Source: Enoplolaimus lenunculus (taxonomy: Eukaryota; Nematoda; Enoplea; Enoplida; Thoracostomopsidae). From it: DNA of 64,000 bases. Location: the NCBI GenBank assembly GCA_030248215.1, contig JASANG010003292.1, positions 248,001-312,000 of the forward strand. The letters run 5' to 3'. Positions within the stretch are counted from its first letter, which is position 1. Every line of letters starts with the position of its first letter. A model generated the notes under the pieces. The model saw nothing but the letters and a program-made list of their open reading frames with translations. It searched no databases and was not told the DNA's origin. Positions 1 through 9,814 of the stretch are shown in pieces. The translations under genes were made by a program, and so were the position numbers.

Positions 1-136
1 ATACGGACTCCTATTAATTGGGACTCAAAATGGGGACCCCCTCTTATTTGGGTCACTACAGTATGGGTCAAAAATAAGTTTATTACCTGTGAAATTTTGC
101 CCCCCCCCCCATTTTGAAATCCTGGATCGGCCACTG
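1..136 (+). mobile_element. hAT-like element F, 3' part, containing the 3' end of an E element
   Basis: Bases 1-61 match the 3' end of family E, ending GGGTCACTACAG before a TA. The rest (TATGGGTCAAAAATAAG onward, then GGATCGGCCACTG) matches the right half of the full-length F element at 55448-55700. The 5' side lies outside the window. The same E/F junction occurs in both copies. Confidence 0.75.
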
Positions 137-222
137 GCTTAAATAATGCAAAAATTAGTAAAACTAATGCTGTCATTTCCTGATTTATTAAGTAAATGTA
201 AAGCTAAGAATTTTGTATTTGC

Positions 223-304
223 TTAAAATTAAGTAAAACTTTGCCAAGCATCATAGTAAGTAAAACCGCGACACTTAATTCGGCAACAGTTTTACGTAAT
301 TTTA
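223..304. repeat. Short hairpin MITE-like palindrome
   Basis: TTAAAATTAAGTAAAACT at 223 pairs with the reverse complement of the sequence ending at 304, with two mismatches over about 24 bp. The loop is about 34 bp. No second copy was seen, so the family is unknown. Confidence 0.45.
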
Positions 305-400
305 AGTATATTTTTAGTGAGTAGTTGAGACTATACGGGTTTTGATCTTAAAGTTTGTCTCAGCTAAAATTTTGCTTATTAACAGAAATATCACTTTTAA

Positions 401-661
401 CCCCTTCTCACATTGTTTTGCCTGTAGGCAACTCAGCGCAGTGTATACGTTAAATACTGTATATCGCACCGTGTTTAACAATTGCAACACGTATACTTAG
501 CACTAAATCACCACAAGACGTGAGAGCCCACTCGGGCTCGAGCGTCAAGCTCCTATAGCTGAGTGGTGATGGTATACGCCTCCCAATCCAGTCACCGGAG
601 CTCGAATCCTAGCCTAAAAGTAGGTCTCAGGGGAAATAGGAAATATTCATGTGAGAAAGGG
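401..661 (+). mobile_element. piggyBac-like MITE with tRNA-Gly-like insert (copy 1)
   Basis: The element is 261 bp and is flanked on both sides by TTAA (397-400 and 662-665). Its ends are CCCCTTCTCAC and GTGAGAAAGG. TTAA duplication with CCC-type ends is the hallmark of the piggyBac superfamily. Inside, TAGCTGAGTGG (556-566) fits a pol III A box and GAGCTCGAATCC (598-609) fits a B box. The sequence between them resembles the anticodon arm of tRNA-Gly(CCC). The tRNA part is degenerate, so it is not a working tRNA gene. Confidence 0.8.
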
Positions 662-909
662 TTAATAGCAGTTATCTCCATAGCAATTGCTCTTCACTCA
701 AGCGAACGGCGACAGATTTGATTATCATACTGTACACTTTTAAGTAAAGTTATTGAAATGCAAAAATGTACTAAATTTCAAATCGCATTCTTTACTGGCT
801 TGAAAGCAATATCGCTCATTAACTACGTATATTTGGGTAGCGGAACGGCCATTGTTTATGTACGTCAGACGTATCATCGATATAAGCTACCTACATTAGC
901 TAATATACT

Positions 910-1075
910 CAGGGTCGGAGCATGCTAGGGTAACGGCCTCCAAAAATCCGGAATGGGGGCCCTTGTGGTGATCCAAATATTTTTTATTTTTTGTTTAAAA
1001 TCTTGTTAGGATGGGGGTTCGTCTTTGTGGTGGCCCTCCCCAAATGAGGGTACAGGAGTGGCTGCTCCGGTGCTG
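910..1075 (+). mobile_element. hAT-like MITE, family G (copy 1)
   Basis: The ends are CAGGGTCGGAGCATGC and GGCTGCTCCGGTGCTG. Flanking 8-mers AATATACT (902-909) and AATATACC (1076-1083) match at 7 of 8 bases. An 8-bp TSD and CAGGG/CAGTG termini are typical of hAT. Related copies lie at 5935, 12718 and 34759. Confidence 0.75.
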
Positions 1076-1265
1076 AATATACCAGAACATTCCGTCTGGT
1101 TTTTGCGAATTTCAGCTTTGTGTATTTAGACTTTTGCATCGAAAAATACATAGCTAGTCTTACAGAAAGTCTGTAAACGAAGAGTTTACTTCCAGTGCGG
1201 ATTCAGAGTGGGGTTACGACGATGACGTGGAACGCCTCTTATCAGAATAACTTTTATAAAAAATG

Positions 1266-1467
1266 GAGCCCACATTACTTTAAGGGGCGTCCAGGTTTCT
1301 GGTGGGTCTATAAAACAGTAGGTTTAGATTCTAGATTATATTTTTTGCTTAGACTTAGGCTTAGGTTACGCTTAGGCTTAGGAACACATTGTTGCAACGA
1401 TTGGGCTTTGGCTTATGCTTAGGAATACGCTTAATCTACTGTTACGCCCCTAAAAGTAACATTGACC
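1266..1467 (+). mobile_element. TTAGGC-A MITE
   Basis: Left arm gcccacattactttaaggg, core of TTAGGC hexamers, right arm CTGTTACGCCCCTAAAAG running to ATTGACC. The A branch is recognised by GGGGCGTCCAGGTTTC after the first TIR and by AATACGCTTAATCTACTG before the second. Confidence 0.85.
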
Positions 1468-2034
1468 AAAAATGGTATGGTCTCTTTGTTATAAATATCT
1501 ATTTTTCTGTAACGAAAATAGCGTTTAGCTTCTTGCTCACTTCACTCGCAATTGTTTTTCAACAAATATTTTGCGCGGCCCTCGTAGAAGCTTTCCGAAT
1601 CAGCGATGGATGGCCGTAGAAATGCCGAAAAATAGATTGATTCTTAGAAGTAAGAAGGTTTAATTTCCGCAAATTTGTCAACCTGCATTCCCGCCGTTAA
1701 ATTGTGGATTTTCCAACGAACCAACCTTAAATCACATTAAACTCTGAAGACAATGCCGCGGTTGCTAGGCCCATTAGCCACTTAGGAGCACCTGGGCCTC
1801 CCGACAAAACCGATACGTCAAGCGTTTTCAAAAAATTTTTTTGCACCTTTTGTCGCAATTCAGATTAAGCATCGCTTGATTGACGCTTATGAACCTCTGC
1901 GTATGTGCCCCTCGTGTTTGGATCAGTTGGTGCGCACCTGGACAATACGGACCCATCTCGCAAGCTGGAGACGGGCAAGGACCCCCCCCCCCCGCTACAA
2001 ATGAACAGAATAATAGCTGCTATTCACACACAAT
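1468..2034. other. Unassigned AT-rich stretch
   Basis: It holds a GAGCAAGAAGC-type motif (reverse strand, near 1530) that also occurs inside other repeats near 2060, 6010 and 20775, so part of it is probably an old transposon. A C-run lies at 1982-1993. No gene is visible. Confidence 0.4.
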
Positions 2035-2198
2035 TGCCAATATACAAGGGCGAACAGAGAAAGCGAACAAGAAGCCTAAGACAAGCAATACGCTCCTAAG
2101 CCTAACCCTAAGCTTAAGCCAAAATGTAATCTAGAATGTAAACCTACTATTTTATAGACCCACCGGAAACCTGGACGCCTTTTAAAGTAACATGGGCC
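2035..2198 (-). mobile_element. TTAGGC-A MITE, left arm eroded
   Basis: The right arm is intact: ATGTAATCTAGAATGTAAAC, then CCACCGGAAACCTGGACG and AAAGTAACATGGGCC. The core is CTAAGCC. The opposite end (tgccaatatacaagggcg) is only weakly conserved. Confidence 0.75.
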
Positions 2199-2420
2199 CA
2201 CAATTTGGTCTCTGCTCAGTAGCTGCGTTGAATAATTTCAGTTTATACTTATAAAATTCAAAATATGTCGAACAGTTTTTCGGTATATCAAAACAGCAAT
2301 ACTTCAAAAATTCATAAAACTTTTTTCTACCATTATTCGTTGACCAACGAGTATTTCATAAACGAATAGTTTCTAATATAGCGGCAGATCAAGAACGATC
2401 TGATTGTTTTATTAATTGTA

Positions 2421-2848
2421 AGGATGTGCCGATACCAAAATTTTTGCCCATGCCGATACTGATGCCGATTCTTATTTTGAAATTTTGCTGATGCCGAACT
2501 GATGCCGATGCCGATTCCAAATTTGATACACCAGGCTTAATAAACAGATATAATACTACATTACATCATTATATCAACACTTAAACCCTAACCATCATAA
2601 ACGATTATAATTTTAGACGAACGGTTCATTTAAATTAATTGTTTCAAACACAAACGCAAGAAAGACACCAGTTTCCCTGACCGAACACACTGATATGTAC
2701 GCAGAAATGAAATTGATAGCATTCAAACTGACTGTTATGTGCAAAAAGTGTCGGCAGAGAATCGGCAATAATTTACAGTGCCGATGCCGATACTCACGAA
2801 AACTGCCGATTATTACCGATGCCGATGCCGATTAATCGGCGCATCCCT
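2421..2848 (+). mobile_element. GCCGAT-rich MITE, family L
   Basis: The ends are inverted: AGGATGTGCCGATACC on the left and AATCGGCGCATCCCT on the right. The subterminal zones are repeats of GATGCCGAT in both orientations. The design (AGGGATG ends, subterminal hexamer runs) resembles hAT-type MITEs. A clean TSD could not be read, although both flanks contain ATTGTA. Confidence 0.65.
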
Positions 2849-3431
2849 ATTATTGTAAAACAAAATTATTTAAAAAATACTAAAACTAACAATGATTATG
2901 CATTGCTCTTCGAGGTGTTATCGGATATCTGATCCCATTTTCGCTAAAAATCAATGTCAGTCTCCGTTTCCGTTAAAGAGATACCGAAAATTGCTCCGTT
3001 TACTATACAGATTTGACAATATGAGCCATAATTGCCTACCCATTTCGAAATCTGAAGCGGTTTAAACCTCAATTGTTAAAAAATTTAAAAAAATTTTCCA
3101 AGGGGTGACAATTTACCTAGCTAGCTGAAAATTTAAATTTCAATGTGGAACGATTTGGGAAGATTATGTGAAACTCAAATTTGCAATACTTTTTCATTAT
3201 CAAGCCATTTTTAGGGACAAACGCCCGCTGGCAATCATTTAACGGCAAACGAACTAATTTTCGTCGTCCGCTTTAAAAATCGTATTGATCCGCTTACTTG
3301 GTTGCAAGCCTGGAAGGACATCCTTGGACGCTACGCAGCTGGTATCGTTGTACAGGTGGAAAATCGAAAAAGTTTGGAAAAACTAAAATACATCAGCGAA
3401 CTGCATCCCAACATGGCTCTAAGACATTGCA
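2849..3431. other. Unassigned; possible M-family fragment
   Basis: Around 2925-3005 there is GTCTCCGTTTCCG with neighbouring sequence like the short hAT MITE M2 at 31322. Nothing else could be assigned and no coding frame stands out. Confidence 0.35.
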
Positions 3432-3520
3432 GGTCCGTAGCCAGCTCACCTTGCTAGCGGGGCTAAAAAAGCTTCAGCATAGACATACAAGGGTTTTCGA
3501 TGACTTACCCTAACCCCCTT
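3432..3520 (+). mobile_element. Family H element, left part
   Basis: GGTCCGTAGCCAGCTCACCT followed by TTGCTAGCGGGGCTAAAAA and GGGTTTTCGATGACTTAC is the left half of family H. Copies also lie at 6265, 13451, 26616 and 42851, and on the minus strand at 29836, 35430, 38693 and 61083. The right half is missing. Confidence 0.65.
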
Positions 3521-4113
3521 TGGGTACCGACCCGCGGCATTGGTGTAGCCTATCATTTGGGTTTCGGCTGGGATCCCGCTAAAAGTATACGTTTTTCGAT
3601 TTTTAAACTAAATCAATTGAATTTTTAATGATTTACAATTTGAAATATATTTTTTCAAAACCACTGATGGGGGCCCAAAGCCCATTTGTCAACCCTGTCG
3701 CTACGCGCTTAATCAAAGCTAAATCCGACCTTTGATTTCAAAATATCAAATTTAGCAAATTTAAAAATTCAAATCATACACCACTTTGGGTGGATGATTG
3801 TCAAAATAAACGCGATGACAACAAGCAAAAAATGGCGTAACGGGACAAAATGTCGGATGTAATATAATAGCACCGTTAGCTATTAGCGGTTGCAGTTTAG
3901 CAATATTTTGCCATATGTTTTGGTGTGATGAATATATGTGTCAGCAGGGTGATTGTTATTTGTACATATTTCAAGCACCGCTTTTATAGCGGATGAGCGA
4001 CTTCTCGCTCAGTTTTCAGTACTCTCTAAAAAAGCTTAAACTTAAATGATAGCTTAACTAAAGTTGAATATTAGATTAAGTTTTGAGCTTTTAACGAGAA
4101 TACATTAGGATAA
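3521..4113. other. Unassigned AT-rich stretch
   Basis: Two GC-richer patches (3520-3580 and 3660-3700, the latter with GGGGGCCCAAAGCCC) may be remnants of hAT-like elements. No matching inverted end was found and no gene is visible. Confidence 0.35.
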
Positions 4114-4373
4114 CCCTTTAACTCATAGAGTATACTATGAGCAACTAAATACAAGTAATACATGAGAAACACAGACACTGGGAGCAGTGCTAACAATTTT
4201 AACATATATGTGCAGTGCAAAATCTCTACAAGACGTAGGAGCCCCCTCGGGCTCGAGCGTCAAGCTCCTATAGCTGAATGGTCATCGTAAACGCCTCCCA
4301 CCCGAGAGACTGGGGATCGAATCTTACCTTGAAAGTGCATCTATGAAATTGAAAATATTCATGTGAGAAAGGG
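4114..4373 (+). mobile_element. piggyBac-like MITE with tRNA-Gly-like insert (copy 2)
   Basis: 260 bp, starting CCCTTTAACTC and ending GTGAGAAAGGG. The right flank is TTAA (4374-4377) and the left flank has decayed to ATAA. The A-box-like TAGCTGAATGG is at 4271-4281 and a B-box-like GGATCGAATC follows about 40 bp later. Its length and internal order match the copies at 401 and 58309. Confidence 0.78.
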
Positions 4374-4479
4374 TTAAAAATAAATTTGATCCCCCGTACA
4401 AAGTGCCATTCGATTAAAAACCAACCAAAAATCTATCTCGCTAAAAGCGGGTCTTAACAGTTAAACTCGGAGTGGGGGG

Positions 4480-5030
4480 TACTGCGGTAACCTCGGATCA
4501 AGCACCGACAATTCGCTAGATTACAAGCGACCGTGCCACGCGATGTTCTTAAACAGTCTTCTGAGACCTCTCGTGACACTCACCATACGCTTCGTGGGTA
4601 TTTTCTGACAGTCCCCGTGAGACTCAGCAATGCCTCTAATAAGGACTATTTTACGGATGTCTTCAAACATTTTTCCTCGAAAGCGCTGCATAAGCTGGCG
4701 TTTATAAATTTCGGTGACTTTAAGGGACGCGGAGTAAACTAAACTTTAGCCTGGGACCCGCAGGAACCTTTATTCCAGCTCTCGCCTTCGGAGGCAAAGC
4801 GGATGGTCGAACTGGATTCAACATCGCTCTATGCAAGTTTCGCAATGTCAGCTAAATCTAAGATATATGCTGAATATTTTAAACAAAATAGTATAACATA
4901 TCTTAATGGACAACTTGTGGGCCATCTATCAGGAGATTTGTCCATAAACATTGAACCCTTCTGCTTGTCTTTAGCTACGGGTTCGCTGGTGAATCAAGTA
5001 GATGCCCTCACCCTAAACTGTTTCTAACCT
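4480..5030 (+). other. Unique sequence with two short ORFs, not recognised
   Basis: This is a rare stretch without recognisable repeats. It holds frames of 69 aa (4533-4742) and 74 aa (4803-5027). The second has an ordinary amino-acid mix, with residues such as YAEYFKQ and GHLSGDL, but no known motif. The frames are not continuous and no splice signals tie them together. It could be part of a gene or simply old unique DNA. Confidence 0.15.
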
Positions 5031-5216
5031 TTCAAATACGTATCCCACTTACCTCTTCTATTTTTCAGGGGCGTAGGCAGGATATATTTCGGAAAGATAA
5101 TTTCATGACAATTTTTTTGAACTGTAAAATCAAAAAAGTTATTCTAACCTTTTCCGATTTTGAGGAAATTTCGAGGAAATGTATATTTTTAATCTCCCCA
5201 CTTTTATATACCCATA

Positions 5217-5400
5217 CACAGCAAAAAATGGTAAGTCAAATTGACTCCCTCCGAAACAGGCTCTACCAACTCCGCCAGAATCAAACGTACGATTAAGTGA
5301 GTCGAATTTGACTCTGGCGGAGTTGAATTTAACACAGTTTGTGTAGTCTTGTAGAGCCTATTTCGGAGAGAGTCAATTTGACTCACCATTTCATGCAGTG
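5217..5400. mobile_element. Palindromic MITE, family D (copy 1)
   Basis: The whole element is a foldback. The left arm reads CACAGCAAAAAATGG, GTCAAATTGACTC, CCGAAACAGGC and the right arm is its reverse complement, ending near TGCAGTG. The AP-1-like heptamer TGAGTCA and its complement recur through both arms. Just upstream (5067) CAGGGGCGTAGGCAGG looks like a hAT terminus, so D may sit in an older hAT remnant. Confidence 0.85.
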
Positions 5401-5447
5401 CGGTATTCATGCGATCCACCGTGACTTACCGTCTCGTCGTTTCCATT

Positions 5448-5717
5448 TCAACGCCGCAGGGGCATGAATCCGAGCTCTAAAACTACGAAACGCTTGTTGA
5501 GTCCCAGATTTCGCTCGTCGAAACAGCATTGAGTTATCATCTTGCCGAGGCGATTCCAGCCGTTGTGGTAACGATCTATGCCGGCCGCCGTCACGATCTC
5601 GGACTTCACCTCGGCCATCTCTTCCGCCGTCTCGATGGTCCAGGTTGCCGCCGCCTTCACCTCGGCCTTCGCCATGTCCGCTGCCGACAATATCAGACGC
5701 TGGTGAGTGGCGGTCAT
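5448..5717 (-). CDS. Putative small ORF with strong GC3 bias (unknown protein)
   Basis: An 89-residue frame starts with ATG in a good context (ACC before the ATG) and ends at TGA. Unlike nearly everything around it, the DNA is GC-rich and third codon positions are mostly G or C, as expected for selected coding DNA. The protein has an alanine/glutamate-rich N-terminal half and a C-terminal part with CCFDERNLGLNKRF. No domain is recognised and there is no signal peptide or membrane segment. A good splice-donor sequence, GTAAGT, lies 18 bp beyond the stop (minus strand, 5429-5424), and an overlapping 122-aa Arg/Gly/Asp-rich frame runs through it. If this is an exon, the coding frame is therefore uncertain. 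It could also be a captured or transferred fragment. Confidence 0.3.
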   Translation of the reverse strand: MTATHQRLILSAADMAKAEVKAAATWTIETAEEMAEVKSEIVTAAGIDRYHNGWNRLGKMITQCCFDERNLGLNKRFVVLELGFMPLRR

Positions 5718-5934
5718 GGTGATGCATGATCGATCTTAAGTCCAATTGATCTTTAGATGTCGAATTTGAACGCAATCTGGTAAATATTAAATTTTTCAGG
5801 TTAAGTATTGGTTCTAAACCTGGTCGATAAGAATTGCCCGTAAATATTTTTACTGTAAAACTTTTTCGTTTAAGTACAGGTTTGGACTGACACTAAAAAT
5901 CAACCCTGGCGTTTTGATATAAACATCTGTTTAA

Positions 5935-6132
5935 CAGTGCCGGAGCAGGCAGGGTTTGGAGGCTACCCCCCAAATTCCAGGGTTGGGGTTCCCAAACTTG
6001 CGAGCGAAGCGAGCAAGAAGCCTAACGCATTTTAAAATTTAAGCGGTTTTTGTTTCAACCGGTTAGGGTGGGGGCCCCTTTCTGGGTGGGGTCCCCCCAA
6101 ATGGTAGGTATGGGAGTGGTTGCTCCAGCCTT
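5935..6132 (+). mobile_element. hAT-like MITE, family G (copy 2)
   Basis: It starts CAGTGCCGGAGCAGGCAGGG and ends GGTTGCTCCAGCCTT. Flanks CTGTTTAA and GTGTCTAA match at 6 of 8 bases. The core has the family's AAGCGGTTTTTGTTTCAA block and two G/C-rich runs. Confidence 0.7.
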
Positions 6133-6264
6133 GTGTCTAACCAAGATTTATCATTTTGATGAGTAGCCCAAATTTTCACTAGTCATATACCCAGAATGCT
6201 ACATAGCTAGTCCACAGCTAATATTATTATTTAATTGTTACTTTAATTTTGCAATGATTTGAAA

Positions 6265-6423
6265 GGCCCGTAGTCAGCTCACCTTGCTATGGCGCTAAAC
6301 ATTTTTCAGGACAGGCATATTAGGGATTTTGTTTGGTTTTACAAGAAATGTCGAAAACTTTCCAGGGAGACCAAAATTTATCCAGGAGAGGCCGAGCCCC
6401 CTGGCTTCCCCTTGGCTATTGGT
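6265..6423 (+). mobile_element. Family H element (copy 2)
   Basis: Near complete: GGCCCGTAGTCAGCTCACCT at the left, a middle with CATTTTTCAGGACAGG, and a right end with GAGCCCCCTGGCTTCCC then TTGGCTATTGG. The inverted ends are GGCCCGTAG and roughly CTAYGGGCC. Confidence 0.7.
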
Positions 6424-6888
6424 TCGATCATTAATTGTTACCTGTTTTACTTACAAAGTTAACAAAGTGACTGTTTTATACAGAATGGTTTAATGCTGTT
6501 CAAACAAAATCACTATTTTCACCAAAATTTTGCATTAAGAAGATTTAGTAATAGTACTAAAATTGCGTTTGACTTCTTGCTCGTTATATTTTTTAACAGG
6601 TGTATCTTCTACGATTCGCCGTCCAAAAATTTACATATTTTCGATTAACTGAAAGTGCAGAAAACTTACTTTTTCGTATTCCAAGCATAAACTGATGTTC
6701 AGTTAAAAACGGCAAACAGCAGTTATTTTAGTAATTAAGCATTGTTACATTTCAGATACATTTACCCAAACTTCTTGAGTCAGCTAGGGATGGCAAAATA
6801 TTTAAGACAGGCGACCAAATGAGCGATAACGAAAGTTTTGAGATGCTATTTTTCACCCTGAACTTGACAAATGATACTATATCCGGTA
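6424..6888. other. Unassigned AT-rich stretch
   Basis: No repeat partner or coding frame was seen, apart from a GCGTTTGACTTCTTGCTCG motif near 6565 that recurs in other repeats. Confidence 0.4.
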
Positions 6889-7076
6889 CAGCGGTGGATC
6901 CAACAATTTGTGACCGGAGGGCGGGTTAGCAAGAAGTCATGAAACACAATTTTTACTGTTTGCTATGTGTGCCAACGTTCTGAGCGGGAAAAATTGTAAG
7001 GTAAGGACCTTTCCATTTTATCACAAAAAATTTTCTGACGGAGGCTGCGTACTCTTTCCCTGTGGATCCGACAGTA
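6889..7076 (+). mobile_element. hAT-like MITE, family V (copy 1)
   Basis: Begins CAGCGGTGGATCC and ends GTGGATCCGACAGTA. Flanking 8-mers ATCCGGTA (6881-6888) and GTCCGGTA (7077-7084) match at 7 of 8. The core has AAAAATTGTAAGGTA and CATTTTATCACAAAA blocks shared with the copies at 8536, 8826, 39308 and 44088. Confidence 0.75.
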
Positions 7077-7152
7077 GTCCGGTACTAAATTAATTACGAG
7101 TCAAGTCTCCCAACAAGGAAAGCAAGTTATTAACATAAACCATAGTTGTCTT

Positions 7153-7387
7153 GGCCCATGTTAATTTAAGGGACGCCCAGGTTGTTGGCGGGTCTATAAA
7201 AGAGTAGGTTTAAATTTTAGATTACATTTTTTGCTTAGGCTTAGGCTTAGGATAAGGCTTAGACTTAGGAATACGCTTATGTAACGCTTAGCCTTAGGCT
7301 TAGCAACACATTTTTGCAATCCTGAGGCTTAGGCTTAGGCTTAGAAATACGCTTAATCTGCTGTTACGCCCCTAGAAGTCACATTGG
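7153..7387 (+). mobile_element. TTAGGC-A MITE
   Basis: Left arm GGCCCATGTTAATTTAAGGG, right arm GCTGTTACGCCCCTAGAAG to ATTGG. The core alternates TTAGGC runs with AATACGCTT and ACACATTTTTGCAA spacers typical of the A branch. Confidence 0.85.
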
Positions 7388-7979
7388 TAGTGGTTTTTCT
7401 ACAGATGTTTGACAAAATAAACGTAAATTAGATATTGTTTCTAAACATTGAAACACTACACAATACCACCATCTCTGATTTATTAGCAGAACCGAATTTA
7501 AACTGTCAGCGCAGTGTTAGCAAACAGCCAAAAACATTTTGTACCTTCGGCGGACTTCAAATTAACCATTACGATATTAGCATTCAATTGGATTTGGATT
7601 TTATATTAGCATTCAATTGGATTTGGATTTTCGTCCGCTTCCGGCCGTTTATGTGTCCCGTCTTTTGGACCCGCTCATCCTGCAGCCGTACGCTTCAGGG
7701 TACTCAGTTGTATCATAATCGCTGCCCTAATCACCAGCAAATTGAATTTGGCCTTGTTATTACAGCAAAAACACGTACAGGCCGAAATATTTGTGTTCAC
7801 AGATCATAAATACTCTTTTTTGCAGCAAAAAACAGAGAAAAAAACACGTAAAAAACGACTAAAACTTTACGAAAAAATATACTCATTATAAAATTTCATA
7901 AAGTTTGTACCAAACAAAAAAATATATATCAACAACGACAACGGTCTCAACTTTTACTACACCAACAATTTAGTACGCG
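7388..7979. other. Unassigned, with a 124-aa ORF and a 28-bp duplication
   Basis: A plus-strand frame (7435-7809, 124 codons) is the longest here that is not low complexity, but it shows no domain. A tandem pair of about 28 bp (ATTAGCATTCAATTGGATTT plus 8 bp, at 7576 and 7604) lies in it and shifts frame register, which argues against coding function. Confidence 0.2.
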
Positions 7980-7984
7980 AGCTC

Positions 7985-8355
7985 GCAGTCAGTAGATAAA
8001 GGTACAACGGCGTCTCCACAAGAAGGAAGGGGGTGTTGGGTGACCGTGCCCCCCCAAATTTGCTGATGCCCCCAGATCAACTCGGTCTTAAAGTAAACAA
8101 TTTTATAATGCAATTGTAAGACGCCTCCGTAATTACTCGGATGCACCCCCAAATATAATGTTCTGTGGACGATTCTGTGACGGCGACCCACAAGAGGGAG
8201 GGCGTTGGATGCCTGTGCCTTTCCAAATATGGCCCGTACCCCTCAAATGGACTAAGTCAAAAAGTAAACAAAGTAGAATTGCAATTGTAGGGCTCCCCGG
8301 AATTATTCGGATGCCCCCTCAAATATAATTTTATGCGGACGCTTCTGTAAAGGCG
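7985..8355. repeat. Two diverged tandem units of about 170 bp
   Basis: Landmarks repeat in order: CACAAGAAGGAAGGG (8018) and CACAAGAGGGAGGG (8190); AATTACTCGGATGC (8132) and AATTATTCGGATGC (8302); CCAAATATAAT follows in both. Many differences suggest an old duplication or a family related to other G/C-run MITEs. Confidence 0.7.
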
Positions 8356-8535
8356 AACGCGAAAGAAAGGTACGACGGGACTCAACCCTTGTTGAATAAC
8401 TGTGGCCCTTGCAGACAACTTTTAACCTCTTACAAGTTTCATTTAGTATTTTTTGTTCGCTTTGTATGGTAAAGTTGGCTAAGAGCTTGTCTTCATAGAA
8501 GGTGGGGGGGGGACAAAAAAATTAAGCCTTGCCGG

Positions 8536-8726
8536 CAACGGCAGATCTTGAAATCTTTGACGGTGGAGAGTGGGCTGGCAAAAGTTACGAAACGCAAATT
8601 TTACTGTATGCTATTTTTGTGCCAATTTTCTGAGGGGAAAAATTGTAAGGTAGAAACCTTGCCATTTTATCACAAAATAACTTCCAACGGGGGGGGCGGC
8701 GTAAGCCCACAGTGGATCCGCTACTG
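8536..8726 (+). mobile_element. hAT-like MITE, family V (copy 2)
   Basis: Begins CAACGGCAGATCTTG and ends GTGGATCCGCTACTG. Flanks CTTGCCGG and CTTGTGGG match at 6 of 8. The GGGCTGGCAAAAGTTACGAA block and AAAAATTGTAAGGTA place it in family V. Confidence 0.72.
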
Positions 8727-8825
8727 CTTGTGGGATGAATTTGCTATGATTGAATTTTAAGCGTCAAAAGGCTTATTCTAAGGTGAGACTGTACTTCAAC
8801 AGCTCCCGACGTACGTACCGTGTAG

Positions 8826-9100
8826 CAGAAGTGGATCCAAAAATCTTTGACGGTAACGAGCGGGCTGGCAAATGTTACGAAACGTAAAAATTGTAAGGTA
8901 GGGACCTTATCATTTTATGACCGAAAAATTTTCTGAGAGCGAAAATTACAAAGTAGGGCAATTAAAAATTTGGCAGGAAAAATTGTTTTTAAAAAATTTT
9001 CTGAGGGGAAACAATTGTAAGGTAGGAGACCTTACCATTTTAACACAAAAAGTCCGATGGAAGTTCGTACGCCCCCTTTCTCCCTCTGGATCCGCTAGTG
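8826..9100 (+). mobile_element. hAT-like MITE, family V (copy 3), perfect TSD
   Basis: 275 bp, CAGAAGTGGATCC to GGATCCGCTAGTG, flanked by identical CCGTGTAG 8-mers (8818-8825 and 9101-9108). The middle contains a second GGTAGG..ACCTTACC segment absent from copies 1 and 2. Confidence 0.88.
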
Positions 9101-9349
9101 CCGTGTAGTTTAGAGTTACCAGCGCCGTACTGCGACACATTGTCAAATACAACTTTGTGCTTTCGAAAATATGTTTAAACTGTGAAAAATTGTAAAGTAA
9201 ACATTGCATTTTTTGTATTTCTAAGCTCATTTTTTGGACGTCTCGACATCTCGGGGCGAAAAAAATGGGCAAAATGCAATCGCTCTGTACGCTGACAGTC
9301 GCGAAAATATAACTGTATACTTCCTTGTGTTCGTTGTTGTTTTTTTATA

Positions 9350-9444
9350 GTTGTTGTTGTTGTTGTTTATTTGTGTTGTTGATGTTGTAGTTGTTGTTGT
9401 TGTTGTTGTTGTTGTTCTTGTTGTTCTTGTTGTTCTTGTTGTTC

Positions 9445-9503
<59 letters not shown>

Positions 9504-9525
9504 ATTGTTGTTATTGTTGTTCGAC
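9350..9525. repeat. (TTG)n microsatellite
   Basis: A long TTG run with TTC and TTA interruptions. The translated frames are poly-Leu, poly-Cys or poly-Asn and are not evidence for a gene. Confidence 0.95.
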
Positions 9526-9814
9526 ATTGAAAATTGTTACATATTTGAGCTCATCACAACGACTCCTGATCATTCCACGACCAAATTTGAATTTTTGAAA
9601 AATTTGATTAAAGCCCAAGGACCAAGGTCCCCACTTAAACTCAAAAACTCTTTTGTTAAACAGTTAACCAAACTAATTTATACCATTCGATGCAATCTGC
9701 GAAGCTGAGTGCAATTGTATTCAATTTTCCACAGTCAAACATCTGGTTTGAACCAGTTGTGATTAAATAACTGATTTGGCGCCGTTTTATATCGTTGGCA
9801 GCATGCTAAATAAG

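Noticed and set aside
9345-9708. Poly-Asn and poly-Leu ORFs
   Set aside because: They come from the (TTG)n microsatellite.
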